Source: Pseudomonas frederiksbergensis (GTDB lineage: Bacteria; Pseudomonadota; Gammaproteobacteria; Pseudomonadales; Pseudomonadaceae). From it: a DNA stretch of 64,000 nt. The notes beneath the pieces are model-generated. The model was not told the DNA's origin, did not search any database, and saw nothing but the letters and a program-made list of their open reading frames with translations. Below are positions 17,494 through 29,151 of the stretch, in pieces (position 1 is the stretch's first letter; each line of letters begins with the position of its first letter). The stretch spans positions 3,658,001 to 3,722,000 of the forward strand of contig NZ_CP017886.1 of assembly GCF_001874645.1 (NCBI RefSeq), written 5' to 3'. The position numbers and the translations under genes were made by a program.

Positions 17494-19560
17494 ATGAAAA
17501 ATAATAATAGCCTGCTACGCCACTTACCCTGGCTGCTGCTGGCAATCGTAGGCGCGTGCGCCCTGGGTGTAGTGGCCTTGCGCCGCGGCGAGGCGATCAA
17601 CGCCTTGTGGATTGTGGTCGCGGCAGTGGCCATTTATCTGGTTGCGTACCGTTACTACAGTCTGTTCATCGCTAACAATGTGATGCAGCTCGATTCACTG
17701 CGAGCCACCCCCGCAGTGCTCAACAATGATGGTCTGGACTATGTGCCGACCAACAAGCACATTCTTTTCGGTCACCACTTCGCCGCCATTGCGGGTGCGG
17801 GGCCACTGGTCGGCCCCGTACTGGCGGCGCAAATGGGCTACTTGCCCGGCACGCTCTGGCTGATCGCCGGCGTGGTGCTGGCCGGTGCCGTTCAGGACTT
17901 CATGGTCCTGTTCATGTCCACCCGCCGCAACGGCCGCTCCTTGGGCGACATGGTCCGTGAAGAAATGGGCAGCATCCCGGGGACCATCGCGCTGTTCGGC
18001 TGCTTCCTGATCATGATCATCATCCTCGCGGTGCTGGCGCTGATCGTGGTCAAGGCCCTGGCCGAAAGCCCGTGGGGCATTTTCACGGTGATGGCGACCA
18101 TCCCGATCGCAATGTTCATGGGCGTGTACATGCGCTACATCCGCCCGGGCCGCATCGGTGAAATCTCCATCGTCGGCGTGCTGCTGTTGCTCGGTTCGAT
18201 CTGGCTGGGTGGGCAGATTGCCGCTGATCCGGTCTGGGCCAAGGTCTTCTCCTTCACCGGGATCCAGATCACCTGGATGCTGATCGGCTACGGTTTCGTC
18301 GCAGCAGTCTTGCCGGTCTGGCTGATTCTGGCACCACGTGACTACCTGTCGACCTTCCTCAAGATCGGTACCATCATTGCTTTGGCTATCGGGATCCTGA
18401 TCACCATGCCCGAGCTGAAAATGCCGGCACTGACCCAGTTTACCGACGGCACCGGGCCGGTGTGGAAGGGCGGGTTGTTTCCGTTCCTGTTCATCACCAT
18501 TGCCTGCGGCGCGGTATCGGGTTTCCACGCGCTGATCGCTTCCGGGACTACGCCCAAGCTGCTGGCCAGTGAAGGCCATGCCCGTTACATCGGTTACGGC
18601 GGCATGCTGATGGAATCCTTCGTGGCCATCATGGCGATGGTGGCGGCTTCGGTGATCGAGCCGGGCGTGTACTTTGCGATGAACAGCCCGGCGGCGATCG
18701 TCGGCGGTGACGTGATGCAAGTCGCGCAGACCGTCAGCAGTTGGGGGTTTGCGATTACCCCGGAAGCCCTGCAAGCGGTGGCCAAGGACATCGGTGAAAC
18801 CACCGTCCTGGCGCGTGCTGGCGGTGCGCCGACCCTGGCGGTCGGTATTGCGCAGATCTTGCACAATATTCTGCCGGGTGAAAACACCATGGCGTTCTGG
18901 TACCACTTCGCGATCCTGTTCGAAGCGCTGTTCATCCTGACTGCGGTCGACGCCGGTACGCGTGCCGGGCGTTTCATGCTGCAGGATTTGCTCGGCTCCT
19001 TCGTTCCGGCGCTCAAACGCACGGAATCCTGGACCGCCAACCTGATCGCGACCGCCGGTTGCGTGGCGATGTGGGGTTACCTGCTGTATCAAGGCGTGAT
19101 CGACCCGCTGGGTGGTATCAACACCCTGTGGCCGCTGTTCGGTATCTCCAACCAGATGCTGGCCGGTATCGCGCTGATGCTCGGCACTGTCGTGCTGATC
19201 AAAATGAAACGCCAACGTTACATCTGGGTGACCTTGCTGCCAGCAGTCTGGCTGCTGATTTGCACCACCACCGCAGGCTTCATCAAACTGTTCGATGCCA
19301 ACCCGGCAATCGGCTTCCTGTCGCTGGCCAAGAAATACAGCGATGCGCTGGCCAGCGGTCAGATCCTCGCGCCGGCCAAGGACATCACGCAGATGCAGCA
19401 TGTGATCTACAACGCCTACACCAACGCAACGCTGACGGCGCTGTTCCTGTTCGTGGTCTTCAGCATCCTGTTCTATGCGATCAAGGTTGGTGTTTCGGCC
19501 TGGGGCAGCAAAGAGCGCACGGATAAAGAATCGCCATTCCAGGCTATTCCAGACGCGTAA
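17494..19560 (+). CDS. cstA: CstA/BtsT-family transporter (carbon starvation protein A)
   Basis: A 688-residue inner-membrane transporter with about 16-18 segments; the family imports pyruvate or peptides under carbon limitation. Landmarks are HHFAAIAGAGPLVGPVLAAQMGY in the N-terminal quarter and SGTTPKLL in the middle. The start at 17494 (MKNNNSLLRHL) is chosen by family length; GGAATAAAAAA precedes it, a weak ribosome binding site. The frame continues upstream across the PilZ promoter, which is not coding. The next two genes (yjiX/ybdD and yjiA types) match the E. coli btsT-yjiX-yjiA arrangement, which favours a BtsT-like pyruvate role. This is inference. Confidence 0.93.
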   Translation: MKNNNSLLRHLPWLLLAIVGACALGVVALRRGEAINALWIVVAAVAIYLVAYRYYSLFIANNVMQLDSLRATPAVLNNDGLDYVPTNKHILFGHHFAAIAGAGPLVGPVLAAQMGYLPGTLWLIAGVVLAGAVQDFMVLFMSTRRNGRSLGDMVREEMGSIPGTIALFGCFLIMIIILAVLALIVVKALAESPWGIFTVMATIPIAMFMGVYMRYIRPGRIGEISIVGVLLLLGSIWLGGQIAADPVWAKVFSFTGIQITWMLIGYGFVAAVLPVWLILAPRDYLSTFLKIGTIIALAIGILITMPELKMPALTQFTDGTGPVWKGGLFPFLFITIACGAVSGFHALIASGTTPKLLASEGHARYIGYGGMLMESFVAIMAMVAASVIEPGVYFAMNSPAAIVGGDVMQVAQTVSSWGFAITPEALQAVAKDIGETTVLARAGGAPTLAVGIAQILHNILPGENTMAFWYHFAILFEALFILTAVDAGTRAGRFMLQDLLGSFVPALKRTESWTANLIATAGCVAMWGYLLYQGVIDPLGGINTLWPLFGISNQMLAGIALMLGTVVLIKMKRQRYIWVTLLPAVWLLICTTTAGFIKLFDANPAIGFLSLAKKYSDALASGQILAPAKDITQMQHVIYNAYTNATLTALFLFVVFSILFYAIKVGVSAWGSKERTDKESPFQAIPDA

Positions 19561-19575
19561 TCGAGGATTGCAAAC

Positions 19576-19773
19576 ATGTTCAATGACCTGAGTCGCCTCG
19601 GTAAATACCTCGGTCAGGCCGCGCGCCTGATGGTCGGCATGCCCGACTACGACACCTACGTCGAGCATATGCATACCAAACACCCGGACAAACCGGTGAT
19701 GAGCTACGAGGCGTTCTTCCGGGAACGCCAGGAGGCTCGTTATGGTGGCAAGGGTGGGCCGAAGTGCTGTTGA
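19576..19773 (+). CDS. YbdD/YjiX family small protein
   Basis: A 65-residue soluble protein with the family signature [33 protein letters not shown] and a C-terminal [11 protein letters not shown]. It follows cstA by 15 bp, as its homologues follow cstA and btsT in enterobacteria. The function is unknown; the steady linkage suggests an accessory role for the transporter. The terminal double cysteine is notable. Confidence 0.93.
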   Translation: MFNDLSRLGKYLGQAARLMVGMPDYDTYVEHMHTKHPDKPVMSYEAFFRERQEARYGGKGGPKCC

Positions 19774-19800
19774 TGCAGCGCATTTGAGCAATAAATACAC

Positions 19801-19872
19801 ACTGTAGGAGCACGGCTTGCCGGCGATAGCGATCTTCAGGACGCCATCGCCAGCAAGTTGCGCTCCTACAGT
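19801..19872. repeat. REPIN of the GTAGGAGC...GCTCCTAC type inside the cstA operon
   Basis: Arms ACTGTAGGAGC and GCTCCTACAGT enclose GGCGATAGCGA/CCATCGCCAGC inverted segments. It sits between yjiX and yjiA and ends 14 bp before the yjiA ribosome binding site. Confidence 0.82.
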
Positions 19873-19899
19873 TGTTTCAGCGTCTGGGAGATCTTCATT

Positions 19900-20871
19900 T
19901 TGTTAACCCCTATCCCCGTCACCGTTCTCAGCGGCTTCCTCGGCGCCGGCAAAACCACGCTGCTGCGTCACCTGCTCAAAGCCGAGCACGGCCTGAAAAT
20001 CGCCGTGATCGAAAACGAATTCAGCGACGCCGGCATCGACACCCAGCTATTGGGCGTTGATCCGGTGCAAGTCATGACGCTGTCCAACGGCTGCGTCTGC
20101 TGCACTATTCACACCGACCTGACCAAGGCCCTGTACCTGTTGCTGGAACGTCTGGACAGCGGCGAAATCGCCTTCGACCGTCTGGTGATTGAATGCACCG
20201 GCCTGGCCGATCCGGCACCCGTGGCGCAGACCTTCTTCATTGATGAAGAGCTGCGCGAACGCTATATCCTCGACGGCATCATCACCCTGGTCGATGCGGC
20301 TCACGCCGAGCAGCACCTGACCCAGACCATTGCCCAGGCGCAGATCGGGTTTGCCGACCGCTTACTGGTGAGCAAACGCGATCTGGTCGACGAGGCGACG
20401 TTCACTGCGTTGAGCGAACGTCTGACCCGTATCAATCGTCGTGCGCCGATCCGCGTGGTTGAGCACGGCAAGATCGATCTGGCCGAGTTGCTTGACGTGC
20501 GTGGTTTCAACCTCAATGCCGACCTCGGCGGTGGCATAAGCCTGCGTCCGGTGAGCAAGGCGCCGTCTATCGACCGCATCTCCAGCTTGGTGCTGCGTAC
20601 TGACCAACCGCTGGATATCGACAAGCTCAGCGAGTTCATGAACGAACTGCTGGAAGACCACGGCAAGCAACTGCTGCGCTACAAGGGCGTTCTGAACATC
20701 GTCGGTGAGCCACGACGCATGGTGTTTCAGGGGGTGCTGAAGTTGTACGGCTTCGATTGGGACACCGAATGGGCCGAGGGTGATGCGCGGGAAAGTGTGA
20801 TCGTGTTTATCGCCGATGATCTGCCGGAAGAGAAAATCCGCGAGGGGTTTGCGCGGGTGGCGGCGGAGTAG
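19900..20871 (+). CDS. yjiA: CobW/YjiA-family GTP-binding protein
   Basis: A 323-residue G3E P-loop GTPase of the YjiA branch, a family of metal-handling chaperones. Visible are the Walker A GFLGAGKTT (about 11-19), the metal-binding CxCC motif in SNGCVCCTI (about 63-71), ECTGLADPAPV and the guanine-specificity SKRD (usually NKxD). The C-terminal CobW_C domain covers about 220-320. The start is TTG 19900: GGGAG lies nine bases upstream and MLTPIPVTVLSGF is the family N-terminus. An in-frame upstream region runs into the REPIN and is not coding. Confidence 0.91.
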   Translation: MLTPIPVTVLSGFLGAGKTTLLRHLLKAEHGLKIAVIENEFSDAGIDTQLLGVDPVQVMTLSNGCVCCTIHTDLTKALYLLLERLDSGEIAFDRLVIECTGLADPAPVAQTFFIDEELRERYILDGIITLVDAAHAEQHLTQTIAQAQIGFADRLLVSKRDLVDEATFTALSERLTRINRRAPIRVVEHGKIDLAELLDVRGFNLNADLGGGISLRPVSKAPSIDRISSLVLRTDQPLDIDKLSEFMNELLEDHGKQLLRYKGVLNIVGEPRRMVFQGVLKLYGFDWDTEWAEGDARESVIVFIADDLPEEKIREGFARVAAE

Positions 20872-20890
20872 GGCCAGAGGTCCTCAACGT

Positions 20891-20976
20891 GAAGGCTGCG
20901 ATCTTTTCAAGGCCCCGCCGCTTTACCAAAATTAGTTGGCCCAGAAGATCAAAAGATCGCAGCCTGCGGCAGCTCC
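20891..20976. repeat. REPIN (GATCGCAGCC type)
   Basis: GGCTGCGATCTTTT (20894-20907) faces AAAAGATCGCAGCCTGCGGCAG (20951-20972). It separates yjiA from the convergent glyA. The left arm is shortened. Confidence 0.78.
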
Positions 20977-21002
20977 GTCGGATAGCGAGGGTCGGCGGGC
21001 GA

Positions 21003-21033
21003 AAAAAAACCGGCCATCACTGGCCGGTTTCTT
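21003..21033 (-). terminator. Bidirectional terminator, mainly of glyA
   Basis: Stem ACCGGCCA/TGGCCGGT with TCAC loop; on the minus strand eight T follow, on the plus strand TTCTTTTT. Confidence 0.86.
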
Positions 21034-21056
21034 TTTGCTGCGGTTTAGCGGGCTGA

Positions 21057-22310
21057 TTAAGCGCCGTATACCGGCAGCTTTTTGCAGATGGCCTTGACCT
21101 TTTCACGAACGGCGTCGATCACCGCTTCGTTGGAAAGATCCGCCAGGATGTCGCAGATCCAGCCGGCCAGCTCTTTGCACTCAGCTTCTTTGAAGCCGCG
21201 AGTGGTCACAGCCGGAGTACCGAAGCGCAGACCGGAGGTGACGAACGGGGAGCGTGGATCGTTCGGTACCGAGTTCTTGTTCACGGTGATGAACGCTTTG
21301 CCCAGAGCGGCGTCGGCGTCTTTACCGGAGATTTCCTGCTTGATCAACGACAGCAGGAACAGGTGGTTTTCAGTACCGCCGGAGACCACGTCAAAACCGC
21401 GCTCGATGAACACACCGGCCATGGCCTGGGCGTTCTTGACCACTTGTTGCTGGTAGGTCTTGAACTCAGGTTGCAGGGCTTCCTTGAAGCAGATCGCTTT
21501 AGCGGCGATCACGTGTTCCAGCGGGCCGCCCTGGGCGCCCGGGAATACGGCGGAGTTCAGTTTCTTCTCGATGTCGGCATTGGCGCGAGCCAGGATCAGG
21601 CCGCCACGTGGACCGCGCAGGGTCTTGTGGGTCGTGGTGGTGACCACGTCAGCGAATGGAACCGGGTTCGGGTAGACGCCAGCAGCGACCAGACCGGCTA
21701 CGTGAGCCATGTCGACGAACAGATACGCGCCAACCTTGTCAGCGATTTCACGGAAGCGCGGGAAATCCAGAATCTGCGAGTAGGCAGAGAAACCGGCCAC
21801 GATCATTTTTGGCTTGTGCTCTACCGCCAGACGCTCGACTTCGTCGTAGTCGATCAGGCCGTTGGCATCGATACCGTACTGAACGGCGTTGTACAGCTTG
21901 CCGGAGGAGGAAACGCTGGCGCCGTGGGTCAGGTGACCGCCGTGGGCCAGGCTCATGCCCAGGATGGTGTCGCCCGCTTGCAGCAGGGCCAGGTAAACGG
22001 CGCTGTTGGCTTGCGAACCGGCGTGTGGCTGAACGTTGGCGTAATCGGCACCGAACAGTTCCTTGGCACGGTCGATGGCCAATTGCTCAACCACGTCGAC
22101 GTACTCGCAACCGCCATAGTAGCGCTTGCCTGGGTAACCTTCGGCGTACTTGTTGGTCAGTACCGAGCCTTGAGCTTCCATCACCGCTGGGCTGGTGTAG
22201 TTTTCCGAAGCGATCAGCTCGATGTGTTCTTCCTGGCGCTGAGCTTCTTGCTCCATGGCGGCAAAAAGGTCGGCGTCGTACTTGGCAATAGTCAAATCAC
22301 GGCTGAACAT
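21057..22310 (-). CDS. glyA: Serine hydroxymethyltransferase
   Basis: GlyA interconverts serine and glycine with tetrahydrofolate, a main source of one-carbon units; PLP enzyme in the cytosol. The 417-residue length is that of the family. Motifs are [12 protein letters not shown] (about 30-41), AHGGHLTHG (about 118-126) and the PLP-lysine motif [15 protein letters not shown] (Lys about 227). The start at 22310 (MFSRDLTI) has GAGGA upstream; an in-frame start four codons earlier is less likely. glyA next to morA is the order in P. aeruginosa (PA4602-PA4601, from memory). No glycine riboswitch is seen upstream. Confidence 0.97.
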   Translation of the reverse strand: MFSRDLTIAKYDADLFAAMEQEAQRQEEHIELIASENYTSPAVMEAQGSVLTNKYAEGYPGKRYYGGCEYVDVVEQLAIDRAKELFGADYANVQPHAGSQANSAVYLALLQAGDTILGMSLAHGGHLTHGASVSSSGKLYNAVQYGIDANGLIDYDEVERLAVEHKPKMIVAGFSAYSQILDFPRFREIADKVGAYLFVDMAHVAGLVAAGVYPNPVPFADVVTTTTHKTLRGPRGGLILARANADIEKKLNSAVFPGAQGGPLEHVIAAKAICFKEALQPEFKTYQQQVVKNAQAMAGVFIERGFDVVSGGTENHLFLLSLIKQEISGKDADAALGKAFITVNKNSVPNDPRSPFVTSGLRFGTPAVTTRGFKEAECKELAGWICDILADLSNEAVIDAVREKVKAICKKLPVYGA

Positions 22311-22437
22311 GGCGGTCCTCAAGGATCGGGGGCAGAAAAGGAAGGCATTCTAACCCAATGGCTTTTGTCTGGCATATGAAAGGACATCATGTCGCGGACA
22401 AGTGGCGTTCATGAGGAGCGAGATTGGGGGGATGGCC

Positions 22438-22516
22438 GGAAAAGATCGCAGCCTTCGGCAGCTCCTACAGAGGCACGCGCTCGACGTAGGAGCTGCCGAA
22501 GGCTGCGATCTTTTCC
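22438..22516. repeat. Perfect REPIN with 31-bp inverted arms
   Basis: Left arm 22438-22468 and right arm 22486-22516 are exact inverted copies over 31 bp around a 17-bp spacer, with the TTC variant of the core (CCTTCGG / CCGAAGG). It sits between glyA and the morA 3' end. Confidence 0.92.
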
Positions 22517-22539
22517 GGGACACCACAAATCTCGGCTCT

Positions 22540-25500
22540 TCAATCAAGCATGAACAACGCATCATTGCTGAACTGCGCTTCGAAACGACTGGCCGGCATC
22601 GGGCGGCCGAACAGGTAACCCTGCACCTCGTCGCAACCGTGTTCCCGCAGGAAGTCGAGCTGTTCGTGGGTTTCCACACCCTCGGCGATTACTGCCAGGT
22701 TGAGGCTGTGGGCCATGGCGATGATCGCTCGGGCGATCTGCGCGTCCTGTTCACCGGACGGCAGGCCGTCGACGAAGGTCCGGTCGATTTTCAGCACGTC
22801 GATCGGGAACTGCTTCAAGTAGTTCAGCGATGAATAGCCAGTGCCGAAGTCGTCGACCGCGATGCTCAGGCCAAGGTTTTTCAGCCCGGCGAGAATCTGC
22901 ATGGCTTCGCTGACTTCACGCATCAGGATACTTTCGGTCAGCTCCAGCTCCAGGCAGGCCGGTGGCAGGCCGGTGTCGTTGAGGATGGTGGCGATGCGCG
23001 TACCGAGCTGGCCGTCGGAGAATTGCCGTGCAGAGATGTTCACCGAGACTTTCGGGACGCGGACCTTGCTCTGGTGCCAGCTCTTGAGCTGACGGCAGGC
23101 CTCGCTGATCACCCAGTCGCCAACATCCACCACCAGCCCGAGCTCTTCGAGCACAGGAATGAAGTCTCCCGGCGGCACCAGTCCGCGACGTGGATGCCGC
23201 CAGCGCAGCAGGGCTTCGGCGCCGGTCAGGCGTTTACCGTCGCCGCTGAATTGCGGTTGGTAGTACAGAACGAATTCGTTTTGCTCAAGGGCGTGGCGCA
23301 GGTCGCTTTCCAGTTCCAGGCGCTCCAGGGCGCTGGCGTTCATGTCCGCCTGATAAAACTGGAAGTTGTTCTTGCCGCGCTCCTTGGCGTGGTACATCGC
23401 CGTGTCGGCGTTCTTCATCAATTGGCTCAGTTCGTTACCGTCCTGCGGACTCAAGGCGATGCCGATACTGGCGGTGACAAAGAACTCGCGGCCTTCGAGG
23501 ACAAACGGCTTCACCAGGCTGGCAAGGATCTGCTCTGCCACATGAATCGCCCGGTTCAGCGCGATCTCACGGCTGGCACGCGGTTGCAGGAGCAAGGTGA
23601 ACTCATCGCCGCCCATGCGCGCCACCGTGTCGTCATCGTCGACGCAACCGAGCAGGCGGGTGGCCATTTCCTTGAGCATGCGGTCGCCGGCGGCGTGGCC
23701 GAGGGAGTCGTTGATCGGTTTGAAACGGTCGAGATCGAGAAACATCAGCACGACCCACGATTTCTGCCGCTCTGCCGATTGCAGCGCGGTGTGCAACCGG
23801 TCCTGGAACAAGGTGCGGTTGGGCAGGTGGGTCAGGGCGTCGTAGTAGGCGAGGCGGTGAATCCGCTGTTCGCTGGCCTTGCGCTCGCTGATGTCACTGA
23901 AGAAACACACGTAGCTGGCGAGGTCGCCTTCGTCATCGAGTACCGCCGTAATGCCGACCCACGCCGGGTAGTGTTCACCGTTGCGACGCTTGAGCCAGAC
24001 TTCGCCTTCCCAGGTGCTGTGCTGGTGCAGTTGCTTGAGCACATACCGCAGGTGGGCTTCCTGCTGATCATCGACGGTCAGCATGTTCGGCAACTGGTCA
24101 AGGACCTGCGCTACCTCATAACCGCTGACGCGGCTGAAGGCTTCGTTGGCCTGCACGATGTAGCCGGCCGGGTCGGTGATCAGAATCGCTGACGTCGAGT
24201 GCTCGAAAACCGTGGCCGCCATGCGCAGGTCTTTTTCGGCGCGGCGCTGCTGGCTGATATCGCGACCGACCCCGAGCACGCCTTCGAATGCGCCATGTTC
24301 ATCCCACACCAGTACCAGGCGCAGTTCGATCGGGATCTTGCGTCCGTCGGCGCGCAAGCAATCGAACAGAAACAGCTGGGTTTGCACCTGACTGCGCAGT
24401 TGCGCCAGCTGCTCGGGTTTATCCAGGGCCTTGCTGACCCGGTCCATCAGGCTGTAGATGCCGGTCAATTGTTGCGGGTTGGCGATAGTTGATTGCCAGC
24501 CATTCTGGAAAATCCAGTCAACGTCATAGCCGAGCACGGCGTTCACCGACGGGCTGACGTAATTGAGCGAGAGTTTGCTGTCGGTGGAGAAAATCACGTC
24601 GCTGATGCTTTCGGCGAGCATCCGGTAACGCTGCTCACTGTCGCGCAAGCATTCGCTGGCTTCGATCTGATCGGTAATGTCTTTGGCCACGCCAATGATG
24701 CGGGTGACCTGGTCGTGTTTGTCCCGCGCCAGCGCCTGCTCGCGGATTTCGAAACGCCGCCATTTGCCGTCGCGGTGACGAAAGCGCAACTGGCACTGCA
24801 GCAGTTGAGTGTAACCGGCCTGGCGCTGTTCCTGGCGTAAGCGGTGGTAGTGATCGGCGTCTTCGGGGTGCAGCAGTATCTCCCAGAAGTACTCGCCCAT
24901 CTGGTGCAGTTCGGGTTTGCTGTAACCCAGCGTCTGGCCCAGGTGATGGTTACTGAAAATCATCCGCTGGCTGATCACGTCCTGCACGTAGAGGTGATCC
25001 GGGACGGTGCGCACAACATCCGACCAGAAGCCTTCACGCTCCAGCAGCGACAGCTCGATAATTTTACGGCTGGTGATATCGCTGATGCTGAGGATCACCG
25101 CTTTGGCGTCGTGCTGTGCTTGCGGCAAACGCAACACCAGCCACAGATGTTGGTCGCGGCCGTGGGTGTCCTTGAGCTTGATTTCCAGTTCCAGCTGTTT
25201 CTGCTGGTTGAGTACGGCGTCGAGCAACTGATTGCCGATGGCATTGCCATCCAGTGGCCCGCCTTCGATCAACAGCTGCCAGGCTTGCTCGCTGGACTGC
25301 ACGTTGAGCAGGTACAGGGCGACCTGGTTGATTTCAGTGATGCGCAACTCTTGCAGCAATTGCTGGCGTTGTTTGGCGTTCTCCAGCCACCGCCCCAATT
25401 GCTCGCTGGTTTGCAGTTGCGCCTTGTCGAGGCAGGCTTTGAGCCCGGAGAGATCCAGTACGCAGAGCGCAACACCGGTGCCGTCGAAAATGTCCCGATA

Positions 25501-26388
25501 GCGCCGACGCCCGTCGTGCACCTGACGCTGGCGTCGGCGCATATTCAACAATGCGATGAGCGGTAGCAGCGAGAAGGCCAGACCCAGCAGACATTTGCCG
25601 ATAAACACCGGCAGCAGTTGTTCGATCACTCGTTGCCGGTCAAACAGCCCGCGTAACTGCCAGTCGCTGTTACTGAGTGGAACGACCAGCACGCTGTTCA
25701 CCAGGTCATCGGCGTTTACCGTGTTCGGTTTGTTCGATGGCAACCCGTCGTCGCGGCTGATGATCTGTTGGGTGATACGGTTTTCCACCACCCACAGCGG
25801 ACGGATTCCTGTGTCACTCTGTTTGGTCAGTGAAGAGAAAAACGTCGGCCGCAGACGCAAGGCCCAGTAGCCGCGAGTGCTGCCGCTGGCCTGGTGCAGT
25901 AACAGGTTCACCCTCGAGCCGTCGTTGGCATTGCTGAAGTAATGCGCCTGCGTGTGACTGCGTCGGACCAGGTCGCTCAGGTAGTCGGCATCCTGGCTGT
26001 CGCTGGCGCTGTCACTGAGGATTTTCCCCGAGGGGCTGAGCAGCGCCAGGCTGAGTAAGTCAGGCAAGGACTGCTGCAGTTTGCGCAGCAACGCCTGCTG
26101 CTGATCAGCAGTTTGTGGTTGCTCGACGATCGGTAGCAGATTAAGTGCGATCTGAGCGTTGAGCGCCATGTTCAGGCTGACGTGTGCGGCCAGATCGGCG
26201 GTGTAGTCGATGGTGTACTGGCGCTGGCTTTTCTGGGTTTCGCTCAGTTGGTCGAACAACTGCCAGAGCAGCAATCCGATCAACAGCAGGACAAGCGTCG
26301 CCAATGCACCTTTCAAGGTGCCGCGCAGGGGGGATCCGGTCGCAGGACTCGGTGCGCTCACGGACGAAGGCGGAGTGACATTGGACAA
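22540..26388 (-). CDS. morA: Membrane-bound PAS-GGDEF-EAL protein MorA
   Basis: A 1282-residue inner-membrane c-di-GMP enzyme. Two transmembrane helices (about 28-45 and 259-282) flank a periplasmic sensor domain. Several PAS domains follow (about 295-840, the clearest beginning near 460, 590 and 720), then GGDEF (GGDEF at 926-930) and EAL (EAL at 1058-1060, [10 protein letters not shown]). Both active-site signatures are intact, so cyclase and phosphodiesterase activity are both possible. The inhibitory RxxD site in front of the GGDEF is not present (DDDD instead). The start is a TTG at 26388 with AGGA seven bases upstream; no ATG occurs before residue 70. The order glyA-morA supports the name. 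MorA controls motility and biofilm in P. putida and P. aeruginosa. Confidence 0.92.
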   Translation of the reverse strand: MSNVTPPSSVSAPSPATGSPLRGTLKGALATLVLLLIGLLLWQLFDQLSETQKSQRQYTIDYTADLAAHVSLNMALNAQIALNLLPIVEQPQTADQQQALLRKLQQSLPDLLSLALLSPSGKILSDSASDSQDADYLSDLVRRSHTQAHYFSNANDGSRVNLLLHQASGSTRGYWALRLRPTFFSSLTKQSDTGIRPLWVVENRITQQIISRDDGLPSNKPNTVNADDLVNSVLVVPLSNSDWQLRGLFDRQRVIEQLLPVFIGKCLLGLAFSLLPLIALLNMRRRQRQVHDGRRRYRDIFDGTGVALCVLDLSGLKACLDKAQLQTSEQLGRWLENAKQRQQLLQELRITEINQVALYLLNVQSSEQAWQLLIEGGPLDGNAIGNQLLDAVLNQQKQLELEIKLKDTHGRDQHLWLVLRLPQAQHDAKAVILSISDITSRKIIELSLLEREGFWSDVVRTVPDHLYVQDVISQRMIFSNHHLGQTLGYSKPELHQMGEYFWEILLHPEDADHYHRLRQEQRQAGYTQLLQCQLRFRHRDGKWRRFEIREQALARDKHDQVTRIIGVAKDITDQIEASECLRDSEQRYRMLAESISDVIFSTDSKLSLNYVSPSVNAVLGYDVDWIFQNGWQSTIANPQQLTGIYSLMDRVSKALDKPEQLAQLRSQVQTQLFLFDCLRADGRKIPIELRLVLVWDEHGAFEGVLGVGRDISQQRRAEKDLRMAATVFEHSTSAILITDPAGYIVQANEAFSRVSGYEVAQVLDQLPNMLTVDDQQEAHLRYVLKQLHQHSTWEGEVWLKRRNGEHYPAWVGITAVLDDEGDLASYVCFFSDISERKASEQRIHRLAYYDALTHLPNRTLFQDRLHTALQSAERQKSWVVLMFLDLDRFKPINDSLGHAAGDRMLKEMATRLLGCVDDDDTVARMGGDEFTLLLQPRASREIALNRAIHVAEQILASLVKPFVLEGREFFVTASIGIALSPQDGNELSQLMKNADTAMYHAKERGKNNFQFYQADMNASALERLELESDLRHALEQNEFVLYYQPQFSGDGKRLTGAEALLRWRHPRRGLVPPGDFIPVLEELGLVVDVGDWVISEACRQLKSWHQSKVRVPKVSVNISARQFSDGQLGTRIATILNDTGLPPACLELELTESILMREVSEAMQILAGLKNLGLSIAVDDFGTGYSSLNYLKQFPIDVLKIDRTFVDGLPSGEQDAQIARAIIAMAHSLNLAVIAEGVETHEQLDFLREHGCDEVQGYLFGRPMPASRFEAQFSNDALFMLD

Positions 26389-26673
26389 TCTGTGATCCTG
26401 CGGTTTGGCTGGATTGGCGCGACGTGCACTATAAGCCGGACGCCCGGAGGGCGGCTAGCATGCCTTGAGTTGTGGCAAAGTGCCAGCCCCTCTTGGCTGG
26501 ACTGCCTTTCATCATTAAGGTAGCTTTACCGGTTACGCGGGAGCGTTCCAGCTCTTAGACTCAGGCTTTTTTCGCGCGCACGTATTGATAGCGATCAATC
26601 GCTGGCGGCGCGTATGGCCTGGCCCGGGCTTCGCCCGTGCTTATATTCATCAGTCACTGACCCTAGGTTCTCC

Positions 26674-28338
<1,665 letters not shown>

Positions 28339-28358
28339 TCAGGCTGGTTGCATCAAGA

Positions 28359-28383
28359 ACGGAGCCTTCGGGCTCCGTTTTTT
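28359..28383 (+). terminator. Terminator of ettA
   Basis: ACGGAGCC-TTCG-GGCTCCGT, an 8-bp stem with the stable TTCG tetraloop followed by TTTTT. Confidence 0.9.
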
Positions 28384-28415
28384 ATGCACGATCATTCCTT
28401 GGCTCAGGGTGTGAT

Positions 28416-28907
28416 TCAGGTCGGTTCGATGCGGATGATTTCGATCAACTGATCACCGGCCGGTCGTTGCCACAGCACTTCGTCGTTCAACTGTGCGCCG
28501 AGCAGCGCCCGCCCCAGTGGTGAGCTCCAATTGATAAGGCCTTTGGCGGCATTGGCCTGATCTTCCCCGACCAGTTGCACGCGTCGTTCGGTGCCGAGTT
28601 CATCGGCGTACGTCACCCAACTGCCAATCTGCACTTTTTGGGTGGAAGTGGCCGGTGTCACCACTTGAGCGCTTTGCAGGCGTTGATTGAAGTAACGCAG
28701 ATCGCGCTCCAGATCAGCCAGCCACTGTGGGTCAGCTTCCTCGCGGACGGACTGTTCGCCGTGCAGGGTTTGCAACTCGGCGACTTTGGCCTGCAGCAGG
28801 GCCAGCCCTTCGGGCGTGACGTAGTTGGGCTGCGTGCTGACCTGGCGTTCTACCGGCTGGTCGGCTTGCGCAGCGGCATTATCTTCATTGACGAAAGCGC
28901 GGCTCAT
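28416..28907 (-). CDS. GreA/GreB-family transcription elongation factor
   Basis: The 163-residue protein has a Gre-like arrangement: an N-terminal helical hairpin (about 28-85, YVTPEGLALLQAKVAEL...DLERDLRYFNQRLQSAQVV) with acidic residues at the expected tip (GEQSVREEADPQW) and a C-terminal FKBP-like globule (about 90-160, with GSWVTYADELGTERRVQLVGE and SPLGRALLGAQLNDEV). This is a divergent paralogue, not canonical GreA or GreB. It may rescue backtracked RNA polymerase or modulate it otherwise. Start ATG 28907. It is monocistronic and convergent with ettA. Confidence 0.85.
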   Translation of the reverse strand: MSRAFVNEDNAAAQADQPVERQVSTQPNYVTPEGLALLQAKVAELQTLHGEQSVREEADPQWLADLERDLRYFNQRLQSAQVVTPATSTQKVQIGSWVTYADELGTERRVQLVGEDQANAAKGLINWSSPLGRALLGAQLNDEVLWQRPAGDQLIEIIRIEPT

Positions 28908-29036
28908 GGCGGTTCTCCCTGAATGGGGTTCAGTCCATCGTCGCAGGCTTTTGGTTTCGAAGGTTGTCCGAAAACGACCTGCTGCGAGCGATAAGGAATG
29001 GCCTATGGAGCAAATCGGGATGTGGTGAAAAGCAAG

Positions 29037-29128
29037 ATCAAAAGATCGTCCGAACGCGGCCCGAACCTTCGGCAGCTACTACATGGGATTGTTTACACCT
29101 GTAGGAGCTGCCGAAGGCTGCGATCTTT
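29037..29128. repeat. REPIN, one arm degenerate
   Basis: CAAAAGATCG plus CCTTCGGCAGCT (left arm interrupted by an insertion of about 15 bp) faces GTAGGAGCTGCCGAAGGCTGCGATCTTT (29101-29128). Lies downstream of the DUF4105 gene. Confidence 0.78.
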
Positions 29129-29151
29129 CTGGCAACGCTGCACTGCTCGAG

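Noticed and set aside
17695..19800. 701-residue open frame antisense to cstA
   Set aside because: Composition is that of a mirror of a G+C-rich gene (His, Gln, Arg, Asp-rich); cstA on the other strand is clear. Similar long antisense frames lie opposite ettA, trmA, murJ-ribF and radA.
22311..22437. Glycine riboswitch upstream of glyA
   Set aside because: No conserved tandem aptamer pattern seen in the short leader.
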